A stretch of DNA of 15,786 bases from Spartobacteria bacterium UBA5019 (GTDB taxonomy: Bacteria; Verrucomicrobiota; Verrucomicrobiia; Chthoniobacterales; Terrimicrobiaceae): assembly GCA_002396485.1 (NCBI GenBank), contig DGXZ01000054.1:37773-53558 (forward strand), in the 5' to 3' direction. Below, piece by piece: positions 1 to 7,687 of the stretch; position 1 is the stretch's first letter; every line of letters starts with the position of its first letter. The translations under genes and the position numbers were made by a program. The notes below the pieces were generated by a model. The model made no database searches, was not told the DNA's origin, and saw nothing but the letters and a program-made list of their open reading frames with translations.

Positions 1-198
1 GAATGGTTTAAACAAGGCTGGATGATCGCAAACCTGAGCGATGCTGATCCAGGCGAAACCGTATTTCTCAAACTCCTGCAACCCGACAAAAAGATTCTAC
101 TCGTCCGCAAGGACGGGCAATGGGCGGTTTTCGGAGATGAAATCAGCGCGGCGGCTTTTGTTAGACCGCCTCCCCGTGAACCTGCCTGGCTTCCCTGA
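1..198 (+). CDS. 3' end of a hypothetical protein (5' end outside window)
   Basis: Frame 1 is open from the first base to a TGA at 196-198 and encodes the last 65 residues of a protein, ending in a proline-rich tail (PPPREPAWLP). The visible part alternates hydrophobic and charged residues (VFLKLLQPDKKILLVRKDGQW), which suggests a beta-rich domain. I do not recognise the family. The stop overlaps the ATG of the next gene (TGATG), so the two are probably translationally coupled and belong to one operon. A rival ORF from position 41 in another frame was discarded because this frame has the precise stop/start overlap and ordinary composition. The evidence is the open frame and the junction only, so no function is offered. 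Confidence 0.6.
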   Translation, partial: EWFKQGWMIANLSDADPGETVFLKLLQPDKKILLVRKDGQWAVFGDEISAAAFVRPPPREPAWLP

Positions 199-662
199 TG
201 AAAATCACACCCATTCTTGCTGCTGCGCTCGTTTTTTTACTCGGGGCCTGCACTCACTCGTCTGGATCAAAGCCTTCTGCTCCGCGCACATCCTGGCTAA
301 GCGGCTTTGGCAAATTTTTTCCAAAAAAAAAGCCCAGCCCGCCTGCTGCCACACCGGTAAACTGGGCGGGCACAATCCGGATGGTGAACTCGGCGGAAAA
401 TTTCGTTTTGATTGAGTCTGAGTCGGCAACACCGGTCGTTCCGGGCGAGAAATACCTCTCTGTTCAGAATGGGCGCGAATCGGGGACACTGCTCATGACA
501 TCGCTTAAAGCTCATCCATTTCTCATCGCCGACATCGTGGCCGGCAATCCATCCACAGGGGATAAAATCTACATCCCGCGTCCAGCTTGGTCGGAACCGC
601 CCGGCGGCAGTGCGTCTTCATCCATCGACATGCCTCCGGCGGAATCCGCGCCGCAAAATTAA
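198..662 (+). CDS. Small predicted lipoprotein of unknown function
   Basis: The 154-residue protein begins with a type II signal peptide: a basic start, a hydrophobic stretch and the lipobox LLGAC with Cys18 as the lipidation site. A Ser/Pro/Lys-rich linker follows (residues 19-52). A compact beta-type domain (about 56-128) has the pattern AGTIRMVN, FVLIES, PGEKYLSV, FLIADIV and GDKIYIPR. This resembles small OB- or FlgT-C-like beta domains, but that comparison is from memory and weak. The tail is Ser/Pro-rich. Cys18 is followed by Thr rather than Asp, so outer-membrane retention is possible. The start codon overlaps the upstream stop by one base. A run of nine A at 323-331 encodes the Lys triplet of the linker. 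The protein is likely periplasmic and anchored to a membrane; its function is unknown. Confidence 0.75.
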   Translation: MKITPILAAALVFLLGACTHSSGSKPSAPRTSWLSGFGKFFPKKKPSPPAATPVNWAGTIRMVNSAENFVLIESESATPVVPGEKYLSVQNGRESGTLLMTSLKAHPFLIADIVAGNPSTGDKIYIPRPAWSEPPGGSASSSIDMPPAESAPQN

Positions 663-742
663 TGCATCGTTTCGATCGATTTTCTTTTCACCGGCAAATC
701 CTCGCATAAAGTTCGTTTCCTAGCGCTCTGACAGCCATCACC

Positions 743-2596
743 ATGATCCTGAAAATCTCCGCCACTCTATCCGCCGCATTGCTTTTCGCCGGACTCCCGC
801 TTTTCGCACAAGCTCCGACTCCCGCACCTCAGTTTCAGGATTTGCCACTGCCGCCGCCCCTACCTCAATTCACGCCTCTGCCTCTTCCCGATGGCAACCC
901 GACTCCGACCGGCACGCCTCTGCCCGACGGCAGTATGCCGCTGCCGCTTCCTCCGATGCCTGCCGCGCCACCCCTGCCGGAGCCGAGTCAGATCTCCAGC
1001 GAGCTCGTCGCGCCAGTGCCTGCGCAATCCGCTGAGCCGCTCGCACCAAGTCCCGCAACTCCCGCGTTGGAACAGAGCTCCCGCACTGCTGTGACAAAGG
1101 AAATGGCCACGACCGACTTCTACAAGGCCCTCAACGAACTCATCGCCAAACAAAGAAATCCCAAGGTTCCCGATTTAAAAATCGAAGACGCCATCCAGAC
1201 CGCCATCAAACAAAACCCCGAAATTTTGGGTGCCGTGCAGGAGCTGAACACAAGCTCGGGCCAATTCATCAGCATCCGCTCCAAAATCATCCCTCAGGTT
1301 TCCCTGAATTCCAACTACGGCTTTACCAGCAGCGAGGTCAACGATGTCAATTTCGGAGGAGCGAACATCAACAGCGAAGCTTGGAGCGTCAATGTGGAAT
1401 TCTCCCAGCTGATCTACGATGGAGGCGCTGTGGTTTCAGGCATGCGTGCGGCCCTCTCGGATGAGCAGGAGGCCTACTACCGCCTGCGCGGAGTCATCGA
1501 CACCGTGATCTCGCAAGTGAAGACGAATTTCTTCGAAGTCGTTCTCAATCGCGCCCTCATCATCGCAAACCAACAATCCGTTGATCTCCTGACCGAGCAG
1601 CTGAAAGATCAGCAGAACCGCTACGAAGCCGGCACCGTGCCGCGCTTCAATGTCCTCCAAGCCGAAGTCGCTCTCGCAAACGCCAAGCCCCCGCTCATCC
1701 AAGCGCAGAACAAGTACCGCGTCTCCATGTATCAACTCGTCCGCCTACTCGGCATGGACTATCCACCCGGCTTCCCAAGCGAGGTGCCATTTAATATCGT
1801 CGGCAAACTCGACTACAAACCCCGCACCCTCAATTCTGACGAATCCGTGCGCATCGCGGTCGCACGCAACCCCGACCTCAAAGCCCAGCGACAGCTCATC
1901 CTCGGCGAGGCCGCGCGCGTCAACCAGCAGGTCGCAGGCTATCTGCCGCAGATCAGTGCCAGCGCGAGACAAACAAATCAAAGCGACTTTCTCACGAGTA
2001 GCCTGACCAACATGGTCAATGGTTGGTTTTTTGGAGTCAAAGGCTCCTGGGCCATCTGGGATGGGCTCCTCACTTACGGCAATGTGAAATCAGCCAAAGC
2101 CCGCATGGAACAGGCAAAAATCAATTACGACAACGGCGTGCGTGAAGTCATTCTTCAAGTGCAGGAGGCGATTTCTAAACTCCTCGAGGCCCGCGAAACC
2201 GTGGACAGCCAGGAGGCCAGCGTCGTGCAGGGCGTGGAAGCCCTCCGCCTCGCGCAGGAGCGCTTGGATGCAGGAGCCGGCACACAGCTCGATGTGCTGA
2301 ACCAACAGACCTCGCTCCTTCAGTCGCAGACATTCCTCCTCCAAGCCTACTATAGCTACATCCAAGGCCTGGCGGAATACGACCGCGCCCTTTCGCTCGA
2401 CACACGCTTCCAAGACATCTTCGACGATCCGCTCACCAAGCCGCAGGCCAAGCGCTTCAATAAACTCAATAATCCTGAACGCCCGCAAGTGAAGCTCCCC
2501 CGCGCATACCGCAAGGAGGATCCGCTCAAGCCGATTCTCGAACACGCTCCAGCCCCATCACCGACTCCCACAGCGGCAAAAAAGAAAGCCAGCTGA
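743..2596 (+). CDS. TolC-family outer membrane efflux protein
   Basis: This 617-residue protein has a signal peptide (likely cleaved after AQA, near residue 24). About 85 residues of proline-rich sequence follow (roughly 25-110, with repeated PLPLP/PLPD units). Two outer-membrane-efflux-protein repeats come next, at about 145-345 and 365-560. The repeats show typical helical-hairpin motifs, YEAGTVPRFNVLQAEVALA near 294-312 and LDAGAGTQLDVLNQQTSL near 508-525, plus strand motifs LIYDGG and AIWDGL. TolC trimers form an outer-membrane barrel and periplasmic tunnel for type I export or efflux. No membrane-fusion protein or inner-membrane transporter is next to it, so the substrate is unknown. The C-terminus is another Pro/Lys-rich tail. 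The protein is longer than the usual 420-500 residues because of these extensions. The ATG at 743 gives a clean signal peptide but has no obvious Shine-Dalgarno site. Confidence 0.93.
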   Translation: MILKISATLSAALLFAGLPLFAQAPTPAPQFQDLPLPPPLPQFTPLPLPDGNPTPTGTPLPDGSMPLPLPPMPAAPPLPEPSQISSELVAPVPAQSAEPLAPSPATPALEQSSRTAVTKEMATTDFYKALNELIAKQRNPKVPDLKIEDAIQTAIKQNPEILGAVQELNTSSGQFISIRSKIIPQVSLNSNYGFTSSEVNDVNFGGANINSEAWSVNVEFSQLIYDGGAVVSGMRAALSDEQEAYYRLRGVIDTVISQVKTNFFEVVLNRALIIANQQSVDLLTEQLKDQQNRYEAGTVPRFNVLQAEVALANAKPPLIQAQNKYRVSMYQLVRLLGMDYPPGFPSEVPFNIVGKLDYKPRTLNSDESVRIAVARNPDLKAQRQLILGEAARVNQQVAGYLPQISASARQTNQSDFLTSSLTNMVNGWFFGVKGSWAIWDGLLTYGNVKSAKARMEQAKINYDNGVREVILQVQEAISKLLEARETVDSQEASVVQGVEALRLAQERLDAGAGTQLDVLNQQTSLLQSQTFLLQAYYSYIQGLAEYDRALSLDTRFQDIFDDPLTKPQAKRFNKLNNPERPQVKLPRAYRKEDPLKPILEHAPAPSPTPTAAKKKAS

Positions 2597-2624
2597 TCGC
2601 TTACAGGGGGGGCCACATCGTCAG

Positions 2625-3392
2625 ATGATTGTAAGATTCTTATTCGTCATACTCGCGGTGTCAGCACTCGCCGCCCAGGCCTCCCCCGCAGGCCTTGGCG
2701 ATTCGCAGGCGCTCGAAATCGGCCGCCGCATTTGGAAAAACGAGTGCGCTGGCACGATCAGCGGCCTCACATCCTGGAACAAGGGCGAGGAATTTCCATC
2801 CCTCGGTATCGCGCATTTCATTTGGTATCCGGTTGGACGCACCGGCCCCTTCGAGGAGAGTTGGCCCGGCCTCGCGCGCTTTCTGAAAGCGCAAGGTACA
2901 CCGGTCGAGGACTGGATGCTCGGCCCATGCCCGTGGAAAAATCGTGCCGCTTTCATGGCCGATATGGACGGTCCCCGGCTCACCACCCTCCGCAGCATGC
3001 TTTCCAAAACGGTCGCCGCGCAGGCGCGATACGCGGCGATGCGCATGGAGGCCGCACTGCCGAAAATGCTCGCCGCCACCCCTCCCGCCCAACGCGCCAA
3101 AATTGAGGCCAATTTCCGCCGCGTAGCCGCCCAGCCCCTGGGTTTCTACGCCCTCATGGATTATGTGAACTTCAAAGGCGAGGGCGTGAATCCCGCCGAG
3201 CGCTACAACGGTCAAGGCTGGGGACTCCTCCAGGTTCTTGAAACCATGCCATCGACTGGAAGCGCCCTGCCGGAGTTTGCCCGAGCTGCCGATGCCGTCC
3301 TGACTCGCCGCGTTCAAAACGCCCCGCCGGCCCGCAACGAGGCGAAGTGGCTTTCCGGTTGGCGGAACAGGCTCCAAACCTACCTGCAATGA
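2625..3392 (+). CDS. Exported protein of unknown family, possibly lysozyme-like
   Basis: The 255-residue protein has an N-terminal signal peptide (about residues 1-19, AAQAS). The best-preserved-looking part is residues 35-70, with RRIWKNECAGT, LTSWNKGEEFPSLGIAHFIWYP, in which Glu40 sits near a Gly/His/Phe-rich strand. This layout recalls the Glu then GIGH arrangement of lysozyme-like glycosidases, so a wall hydrolase is conceivable. That is inference, not a firm family match. A second notable segment, FYALMDYVNFKGEGVNPAERYNGQGWGLLQVL (about 173-204), again looks like the core of a soluble enzyme with aromatic pocket residues. It starts 28 bases after the TolC gene, behind a run of seven G that may act as a distant ribosome site. 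Its stop overlaps the PolX start (ATGA), so the genes are probably co-transcribed. Confidence 0.8.
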   Translation: MIVRFLFVILAVSALAAQASPAGLGDSQALEIGRRIWKNECAGTISGLTSWNKGEEFPSLGIAHFIWYPVGRTGPFEESWPGLARFLKAQGTPVEDWMLGPCPWKNRAAFMADMDGPRLTTLRSMLSKTVAAQARYAAMRMEAALPKMLAATPPAQRAKIEANFRRVAAQPLGFYALMDYVNFKGEGVNPAERYNGQGWGLLQVLETMPSTGSALPEFARAADAVLTRRVQNAPPARNEAKWLSGWRNRLQTYLQ

Positions 3393-5128
3393 ACAAAGAC
3401 GAAATCGCCGGTGTCTTCGAAAACATCGCCCGCCTGCTGGAACTCAAGGGCGAGAATCCCTTCAAAGTCCGAGCCTACACCCACGCCGCCCGCGCGCTGG
3501 AGGCCCTCTCCGAGCCACTCGAAACCCTCATCGCGGAAGAACGGCTCACAGCGGTTGACGGCATTGGCAAGGCCACCAGCGAGAAAATCGCCGAGCTTTC
3601 CACCCACGGCCGCCTCGACTACTACGACCATCTCCGCGAGGAATTTCCTCCCGACATCCTCACGCTTTTCGATATCCAAGGCCTCGGTGCAAAAAAAATC
3701 AAAGTCCTCTGGGACACTTTAAAAATCCACTCCGTGACAAGGCTTGAACGGTCCTGCAAGGACGGATCGATCGCCGCACTGCCCGGCTTCGGCGAGAAGA
3801 CAGCCGCAAACATCCTCAAAGGCATCGAGCACATGCGCAGCCATGCCGGCGAGTTCCGCTTCGGCGATGTCGCCCACATCGCCGAGGGCCTCCTGGACGA
3901 CCTGCGTGGACATACGGATGTCAACCTCGCCCAGATCGCCGGCAGCTTCCGCCGGAAAAAAGAAATCGTCCGCGACCTCGACTTCATCGTTTCCACGAAA
4001 CAGCCGGAGGCTGTCATGGCATTCTTCACTGCACATCCTCTTGTGGAAAATGTCCTCGCCCACGGCGCCACAAAATCCAGCGTGATCCTCAAGAGCGGGA
4101 TCCAGTGCGACCTGCGTGCCGTGACCGGTCCCGAGTTTCCATTCGCCTTGAATTATTTCACTGGCAGCAAAGAGCACAATGTCCGCATGCGCTCCCGCGC
4201 TCTCTCACGGGGGTGGTCGCTGAACGAATACCGCTTCAGTGCCGCCGAGGGACGCGAGCTCCTGGAACCCCTCCCCGAGATTCACGAGGAGGCGGACATC
4301 TACCGTGCCCTCGACCTCGATCCCGTGGAACCAGAACTCCGCGAAGACCGGGGAGAAATCGACGCTGCCGAGAAACACAAACTCCCGCACTTGATCGAGT
4401 GGAGCAACCTGCGCGGCACATTCCACAACCACACGAACGCCAGCGACGGTCGCGCCACTCTGGAGGACATGGTTGCCGCCGCCAAGGAACTCGGACTCGA
4501 ATACCTCGGCATAGCCGACCACTCGAAGGCGTCATTTCAGGCAAATGGCCTCGACGAAAAGCGCCTCGCAGCCCAAGTCGCCCGCATTGCTGAACTCAAT
4601 GCCGCCAACAGCGATTTCCGCATCTTCGCCGGCACCGAGTGCGATATTCTCAAGGATGGAACGCTGGATTTCCCCGATGAGGTCCTTGCCACCCTCGACT
4701 ATGTCGTCGCGAGCGTTCATTCGTCCTTCACCCTGCCCGAGGCTGAAATGAGCAAGCGCATCATCCGCGCTATGGAGAATCCGTATGTCACCATGCTCGG
4801 CCACCTCACTGGTCGCCTGCTCCTCAGCCGCAACCCATACCAGGTCAACATCCCCGCCATCCTCGATGCCGCTGCTTCCACGGGCACGATCATCGAACTC
4901 AACGCCAACCCCCGCCGCCTCGATATGGACTGGCGCTGGTGGCCCCTTGCCAAAGAAAAAGGCGTGAAATGCGCCATCAATCCCGACGCCCACTCGACCG
5001 CCGGCCTGCAAGACCTCATCTTCGGCGTCGGCATCGCCCGCAAAGGCTGGCTCACAAAAAACGATGTCATCAACACCCTGCCGCTCGCCCGCATCGAATC
5101 CATTCTCAAAGCCAAGCGCTCCACTTGA
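3389..5128 (+). CDS. polX: DNA polymerase X family with PHP phosphoesterase domain
   Basis: The 579-residue protein has the full bacterial PolX layout. The N-terminal 8-kDa-like helical domain (about 1-80) and helix-hairpin-helix motifs are followed by a polymerase palm and a C-terminal PHP domain (about 342-579). HhH motifs are GIGKATSEKI near 58, GLGAKKIKVL near 98 and GFGEKTAANI near 133. The palm has the GSFRRKKEIVRDLDF motif, with Asp196 and Asp198 as metal ligands and Asp241 as the third. PHP metal ligands are all visible: HNH at 346-348, Asp353, IADHS (377-378), TEC (Glu417), His444, His472 and DAH (533-535). Such enzymes fill short gaps in base-excision repair, and the PHP domain gives 3'-5' exonuclease or AP-end processing. 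The start at 3389 is chosen because the sequence there (MNKDEIAGVFENIA) matches the family N-terminus; an upstream in-frame start would add 14 residues lying inside the previous gene. The ATGA overlap implies coupling. Confidence 0.96.
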   Translation: MNKDEIAGVFENIARLLELKGENPFKVRAYTHAARALEALSEPLETLIAEERLTAVDGIGKATSEKIAELSTHGRLDYYDHLREEFPPDILTLFDIQGLGAKKIKVLWDTLKIHSVTRLERSCKDGSIAALPGFGEKTAANILKGIEHMRSHAGEFRFGDVAHIAEGLLDDLRGHTDVNLAQIAGSFRRKKEIVRDLDFIVSTKQPEAVMAFFTAHPLVENVLAHGATKSSVILKSGIQCDLRAVTGPEFPFALNYFTGSKEHNVRMRSRALSRGWSLNEYRFSAAEGRELLEPLPEIHEEADIYRALDLDPVEPELREDRGEIDAAEKHKLPHLIEWSNLRGTFHNHTNASDGRATLEDMVAAAKELGLEYLGIADHSKASFQANGLDEKRLAAQVARIAELNAANSDFRIFAGTECDILKDGTLDFPDEVLATLDYVVASVHSSFTLPEAEMSKRIIRAMENPYVTMLGHLTGRLLLSRNPYQVNIPAILDAAASTGTIIELNANPRRLDMDWRWWPLAKEKGVKCAINPDAHSTAGLQDLIFGVGIARKGWLTKNDVINTLPLARIESILKAKRST

Positions 5129-5132
5129 TCCC

Positions 5133-6587
5133 ATGCCTCACCGGTTCGCTATTTTTTCCACCGCGATTTTCCTCCTCGCCACCGCCTGTCCCCGCGCCCA
5201 CGCGCAGGGAGTCGAGCCCGGCCTCGAGCGCGCCGTGAAATGGAAGTGGAATGTCGCCCCGCCAACCTCTGCATCCTGGGGGCTTCCGCCCCGCGAGGTT
5301 CCTGTGCTCCAGCAGCGACCCGCCGGCCAGTCTGGCAACACCGCTGCTCCGCAGCCCGACCAGAACATCTACACCGTCAAAAAAGGTGATGTCCTGATTC
5401 ACATCGCTAAAAGGCTCAAGCTCTCCGTCGCCCAGCTCAAGGAATTCAACGCCCTTGAAACGGACTTCCTGCAAATCGGCCAGCAGTTGCGAATCCCCAC
5501 GCCGGAGGAAAAACTTCTTCTCAAAAGCACGCCGAAGCCATCTGCGGCCGCCGCCAGCGCGTCCGAACCGTCCGACATCACCAAATCCGAAGTCCTCCTC
5601 CTGCGCGTCTTTCTCGACAACCAAGGATTCGGCACCGGTCCGATCAGTGACACGCCGGATCCTCTTTTTGGCAAGGTTCTCTATCTTTACCAAAATGCAC
5701 GCGGCGAAACGCTCGAGCACGCCGCCGTGGTGCAGCGCGCCAAGGAATATGTTCCCGACCTGCTCAACACCTACACCCTGCGCATGGAGGACTTCCGCTT
5801 CATCGCCCCGCCGAAAGCCGCCCGTGCCGTGAGCGACCCCGTCGGCAAGCCGGACCCCAAAGCCAAGCCCGCGCCCACGCCGCCCCCGACCTATCAGGAA
5901 ATGGTCGCAGCCGATTTCCTCGCCTACCGCTCCCCTTGGGAATTTGTCGCCGAGCGCTTCCATTGCGATGAAGCATTCCTGCGGAAACTCAACCCCTCCC
6001 TCGGCACCCAGCCCGCCGCGGGTTCCCGCTTCCGAGTGCCCAATGTGCAGCCTTTCGAAATCGAAAAAATTCCCGCCACCGGTCTCCAACCCGCAGCCGA
6101 TCCGGCCCAGCCACTCACAGCCACGATCAGCGATGTCACCACGATGGAAATTTTCCGATCCGGCCGCCTTGTGGCCGTCATGCCCGTCGGCCGAGCCCGA
6201 CCCGGCCTGCGCGGACGCGGCGACTGGAGAGTCCTCGACGTGATAGCGCACCCCAGACTCGCCACACTCCAGGAAGACCGCGTCGTCCAAGTCGAAAAAA
6301 CGAGTCCGTTTTATATCAATCCCAATCCCACGCCCGTCACGGTCCGCCCCGTTCTCGCGCAGGAACAATACCTTCCACCCGGACCAAACAACCCCGCAGG
6401 CGTCGTTTGGATCAACCTTGCCAAAGCCGGCGAGACCACCCCGCAAGCCTTCGGCCTCCACGGATCCAGCATGCCCGCCGCCATGCAAACGCTCGAGGGT
6501 ATCGGCGGTTTCCGACTCACGAATTGGGACGCCCTCCGCGCCGCCCGGCTCCTCCCGGCAGGAACTAAGCTGGAGTGGAAACCCTGA
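5133..6587 (+). CDS. Secreted LysM protein with degenerate L,D-transpeptidase-like domain
   Basis: This is a 484-residue exported protein with a signal peptide (ends about AHAQG, residue 24). A LysM domain lies at about 79-122 (IYTVKKGD, IAKRLKLSVAQLKEFN, LQIGQQLRIP). A helical stretch at 150-225 and a second LysM-like segment at 262-303 (WEFVAERF, LRKLNPSL, GSRFRVPN) follow. The C-terminal region (about 328-484) reads like a YkuD/ErfK domain, with LPPGPNNPAGVVWINL, FGLHGSS and a final GTKLEWK. The catalytic motif, usually S-H-G-C-[IV]-R-[LM]-x-N-x-D, is here GIGGFRLTNWD (456-466). The nucleophile Cys is Gly459 and the motif His is Ile457, so cross-linking activity is unlikely. It probably binds peptidoglycan. 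The start at 5133, four bases after the polX stop, gives the signal peptide; upstream in-frame starts lie inside polX. Confidence 0.88.
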   Translation: MPHRFAIFSTAIFLLATACPRAHAQGVEPGLERAVKWKWNVAPPTSASWGLPPREVPVLQQRPAGQSGNTAAPQPDQNIYTVKKGDVLIHIAKRLKLSVAQLKEFNALETDFLQIGQQLRIPTPEEKLLLKSTPKPSAAAASASEPSDITKSEVLLLRVFLDNQGFGTGPISDTPDPLFGKVLYLYQNARGETLEHAAVVQRAKEYVPDLLNTYTLRMEDFRFIAPPKAARAVSDPVGKPDPKAKPAPTPPPTYQEMVAADFLAYRSPWEFVAERFHCDEAFLRKLNPSLGTQPAAGSRFRVPNVQPFEIEKIPATGLQPAADPAQPLTATISDVTTMEIFRSGRLVAVMPVGRARPGLRGRGDWRVLDVIAHPRLATLQEDRVVQVEKTSPFYINPNPTPVTVRPVLAQEQYLPPGPNNPAGVVWINLAKAGETTPQAFGLHGSSMPAAMQTLEGIGGFRLTNWDALRAARLLPAGTKLEWKP

Positions 6588-6834
6588 CCCGCCACCCGTT
6601 GCCTCAAAAGTCCATGAAACCGATGAAGGATCGCACGCAACCCCTTCTCCGACCTCAGGTGCAAAAGGAATGAATTCAGAGCGCCTTTCTCTTTTCTCAA
6701 CTTTGGCTTCATCGCCGCGCTCACAGGTGTAAAAAAACGGGGACGGTAGAGAAAAAAAACTCGCGTTTCAGAAAGTTTTCGTGTTCATGGCGCTCGGTTC
6801 AATAAATCAAATGCTTCAAGCAACGGGAAAAACC

Positions 6835-7587
6835 ATGAAAATCCAAAATGCCAAGACCATCATCTTAAAGCGCCTCGTGCCTTCTTGCATCGCCCTGATC
6901 GGTGTTGTGCTTGGAGTTTTTTCCATCACGAGCAGTCATGCCGCTCTCATCCAAATAACCAGTATCCCGGGAATCACGCTTGGCGCTCCCAACGGGGGAC
7001 TCGGGAATCCAGGAGGGGCAGATATAACATTAGTTCCCGGGGGGGGGACAGCTACGCTTCGTAATAATGCCTATGACCAGACCGGATTTATGCAAAAAAG
7101 CTACCGGGCTCCAATGAATTATGGTTTCTTCACGATACCCGAAGAGCTTGCACTTGAATTTGCTCTGGCAAGTGACAACTACGCAAGCCCACGACAATTC
7201 ACATCAGGTCAGAGCATTGATTCAAGCGCTTTGTGGACCTACAGTGCTATTGAGAATAGCGAGTTCAAAACAACTACTTATCCGATGTCGCCTGACTTTG
7301 GCCCCAACACTTACATGGGTTTCAGATCCGGCGGCGGTGCGGCGGGTTATAATTATGGCTACTTGGAAGTCACTTGGGCCAGCGCTACGCAAACTTTTAC
7401 GATCTTCGGTGGGGCGTATGAGAGTTTGCGAGGTGTCGGTATCACGGCTGGCTCTCTTGTGTCAGCCTCTGTTCCAGAGCCCGGCCAAGTCGCCGCCTCG
7501 CTGCTCCTCCTCTCCGGCATTGGCGGTTATATCTTCCTGAAGCGCCGCAAAGCCGCGAAGCCAGCGGTTGCTCCAACAGCTGCCTGA
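6835..7587 (+). CDS. PEP-CTERM sorting-domain protein
   Basis: The protein has 250 residues. A signal peptide (1-36, hydrophobic IALIGVVLGVFSI, cleavage near SHA) leads into a Gly/Asn/Ser/Tyr-rich beta-type body. The body includes NTYMGFRSGGG and NYGYLEVTW, a pattern common in PEP-CTERM proteins. The C-terminus (213-239) is a textbook PEP-CTERM signal: VPEPG, a hydrophobic helix (AASLLLLSGIGGYIFL) and a basic KRRK, followed by an 11-residue AAKPAVAP-type tail. It should be cleaved and released or re-anchored by an exosortase, and one is encoded two genes downstream. In-frame GTG 6781, ATG 6787 and ATG 6811 exist, but 6835 gives a standard signal peptide and has GGGA about nine bases upstream. 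The body is about 47-49% GC by hand count over 7021-7110 and 7141-7260, versus about 64% in the sorting tail. A run of nine G encodes Gly69-71. Confidence 0.92.
   Translation: MKIQNAKTIILKRLVPSCIALIGVVLGVFSITSSHAALIQITSIPGITLGAPNGGLGNPGGADITLVPGGGTATLRNNAYDQTGFMQKSYRAPMNYGFFTIPEELALEFALASDNYASPRQFTSGQSIDSSALWTYSAIENSEFKTTTYPMSPDFGPNTYMGFRSGGGAAGYNYGYLEVTWASATQTFTIFGGAYESLRGVGITAGSLVSASVPEPGQVAASLLLLSGIGGYIFLKRRKAAKPAVAPTAA
7039..7047 (+). repeat. Homopolymeric G9 tract inside the PEP-CTERM gene
   Basis: Nine consecutive G form exactly three glycine codons (Gly69-71). Adding one G leads to a TAA five codons after the tract. Losing one leads to a TGA about 22 codons later. Either slip removes the PEP-CTERM tail, so the tract could act as an on/off switch by slipped-strand mispairing. 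Confidence 0.6.
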
Positions 7588-7604
7588 TACTGCAAGAGAC
7601 TTAC

Positions 7605-7646
7605 AAAAAAGCCGGCACCGGAGCGATCCGCGCCGGCTTTAATTTT
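7605..7646 (+). terminator. Rho-independent terminator after the PEP-CTERM gene
   Basis: The stem AAAGCCGGC (7608-7616) pairs with GCCGGCTTT (7632-7640). An inner CGGA/TCCG stem is capped by a GCGA tetraloop (7619-7630). The 3' side runs into TTTAATTTTT and the 5' side carries an A run, so it may work in both directions. It separates the PEP-CTERM transcript from the next gene. Confidence 0.88.
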
Positions 7647-7673
7647 TGATTCAGCATAACTCTTGGATATTTC

Positions 7674-7677
7674 AGGA
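7674..7677 (+). promoter_or_regulatory. Ribosome binding site that sets the start of the TPR-like gene
   Basis: AGGA followed by AA lies 10 bases before the ATG at 7688. It favours that start over the in-frame TTG at 7646, which sits inside the preceding terminator. It is one of the few recognisable Shine-Dalgarno sites in the window. Confidence 0.6.
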
Positions 7678-7687
7678 AACAAAAACC

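Noticed and set aside
5106..6488. 460-codon open frame on the minus strand opposite the LysM gene
   Set aside because: It is antisense to a gene with clear signal peptide and LysM motifs; its translation is Gly/Arg/Glu-rich with no recognisable domain, typical of a GC-rich shadow frame.
6703..6718. Sigma-54-like GG-N10-GC spacing upstream of the PEP-CTERM gene
   Set aside because: The -24 side (TTGGC) is fair but the -12 side reads CCGC instead of TTGC, and the site is more than 100 bases from the start codon. Too weak to call, although sigma-54 control is known for some PEP-CTERM genes.
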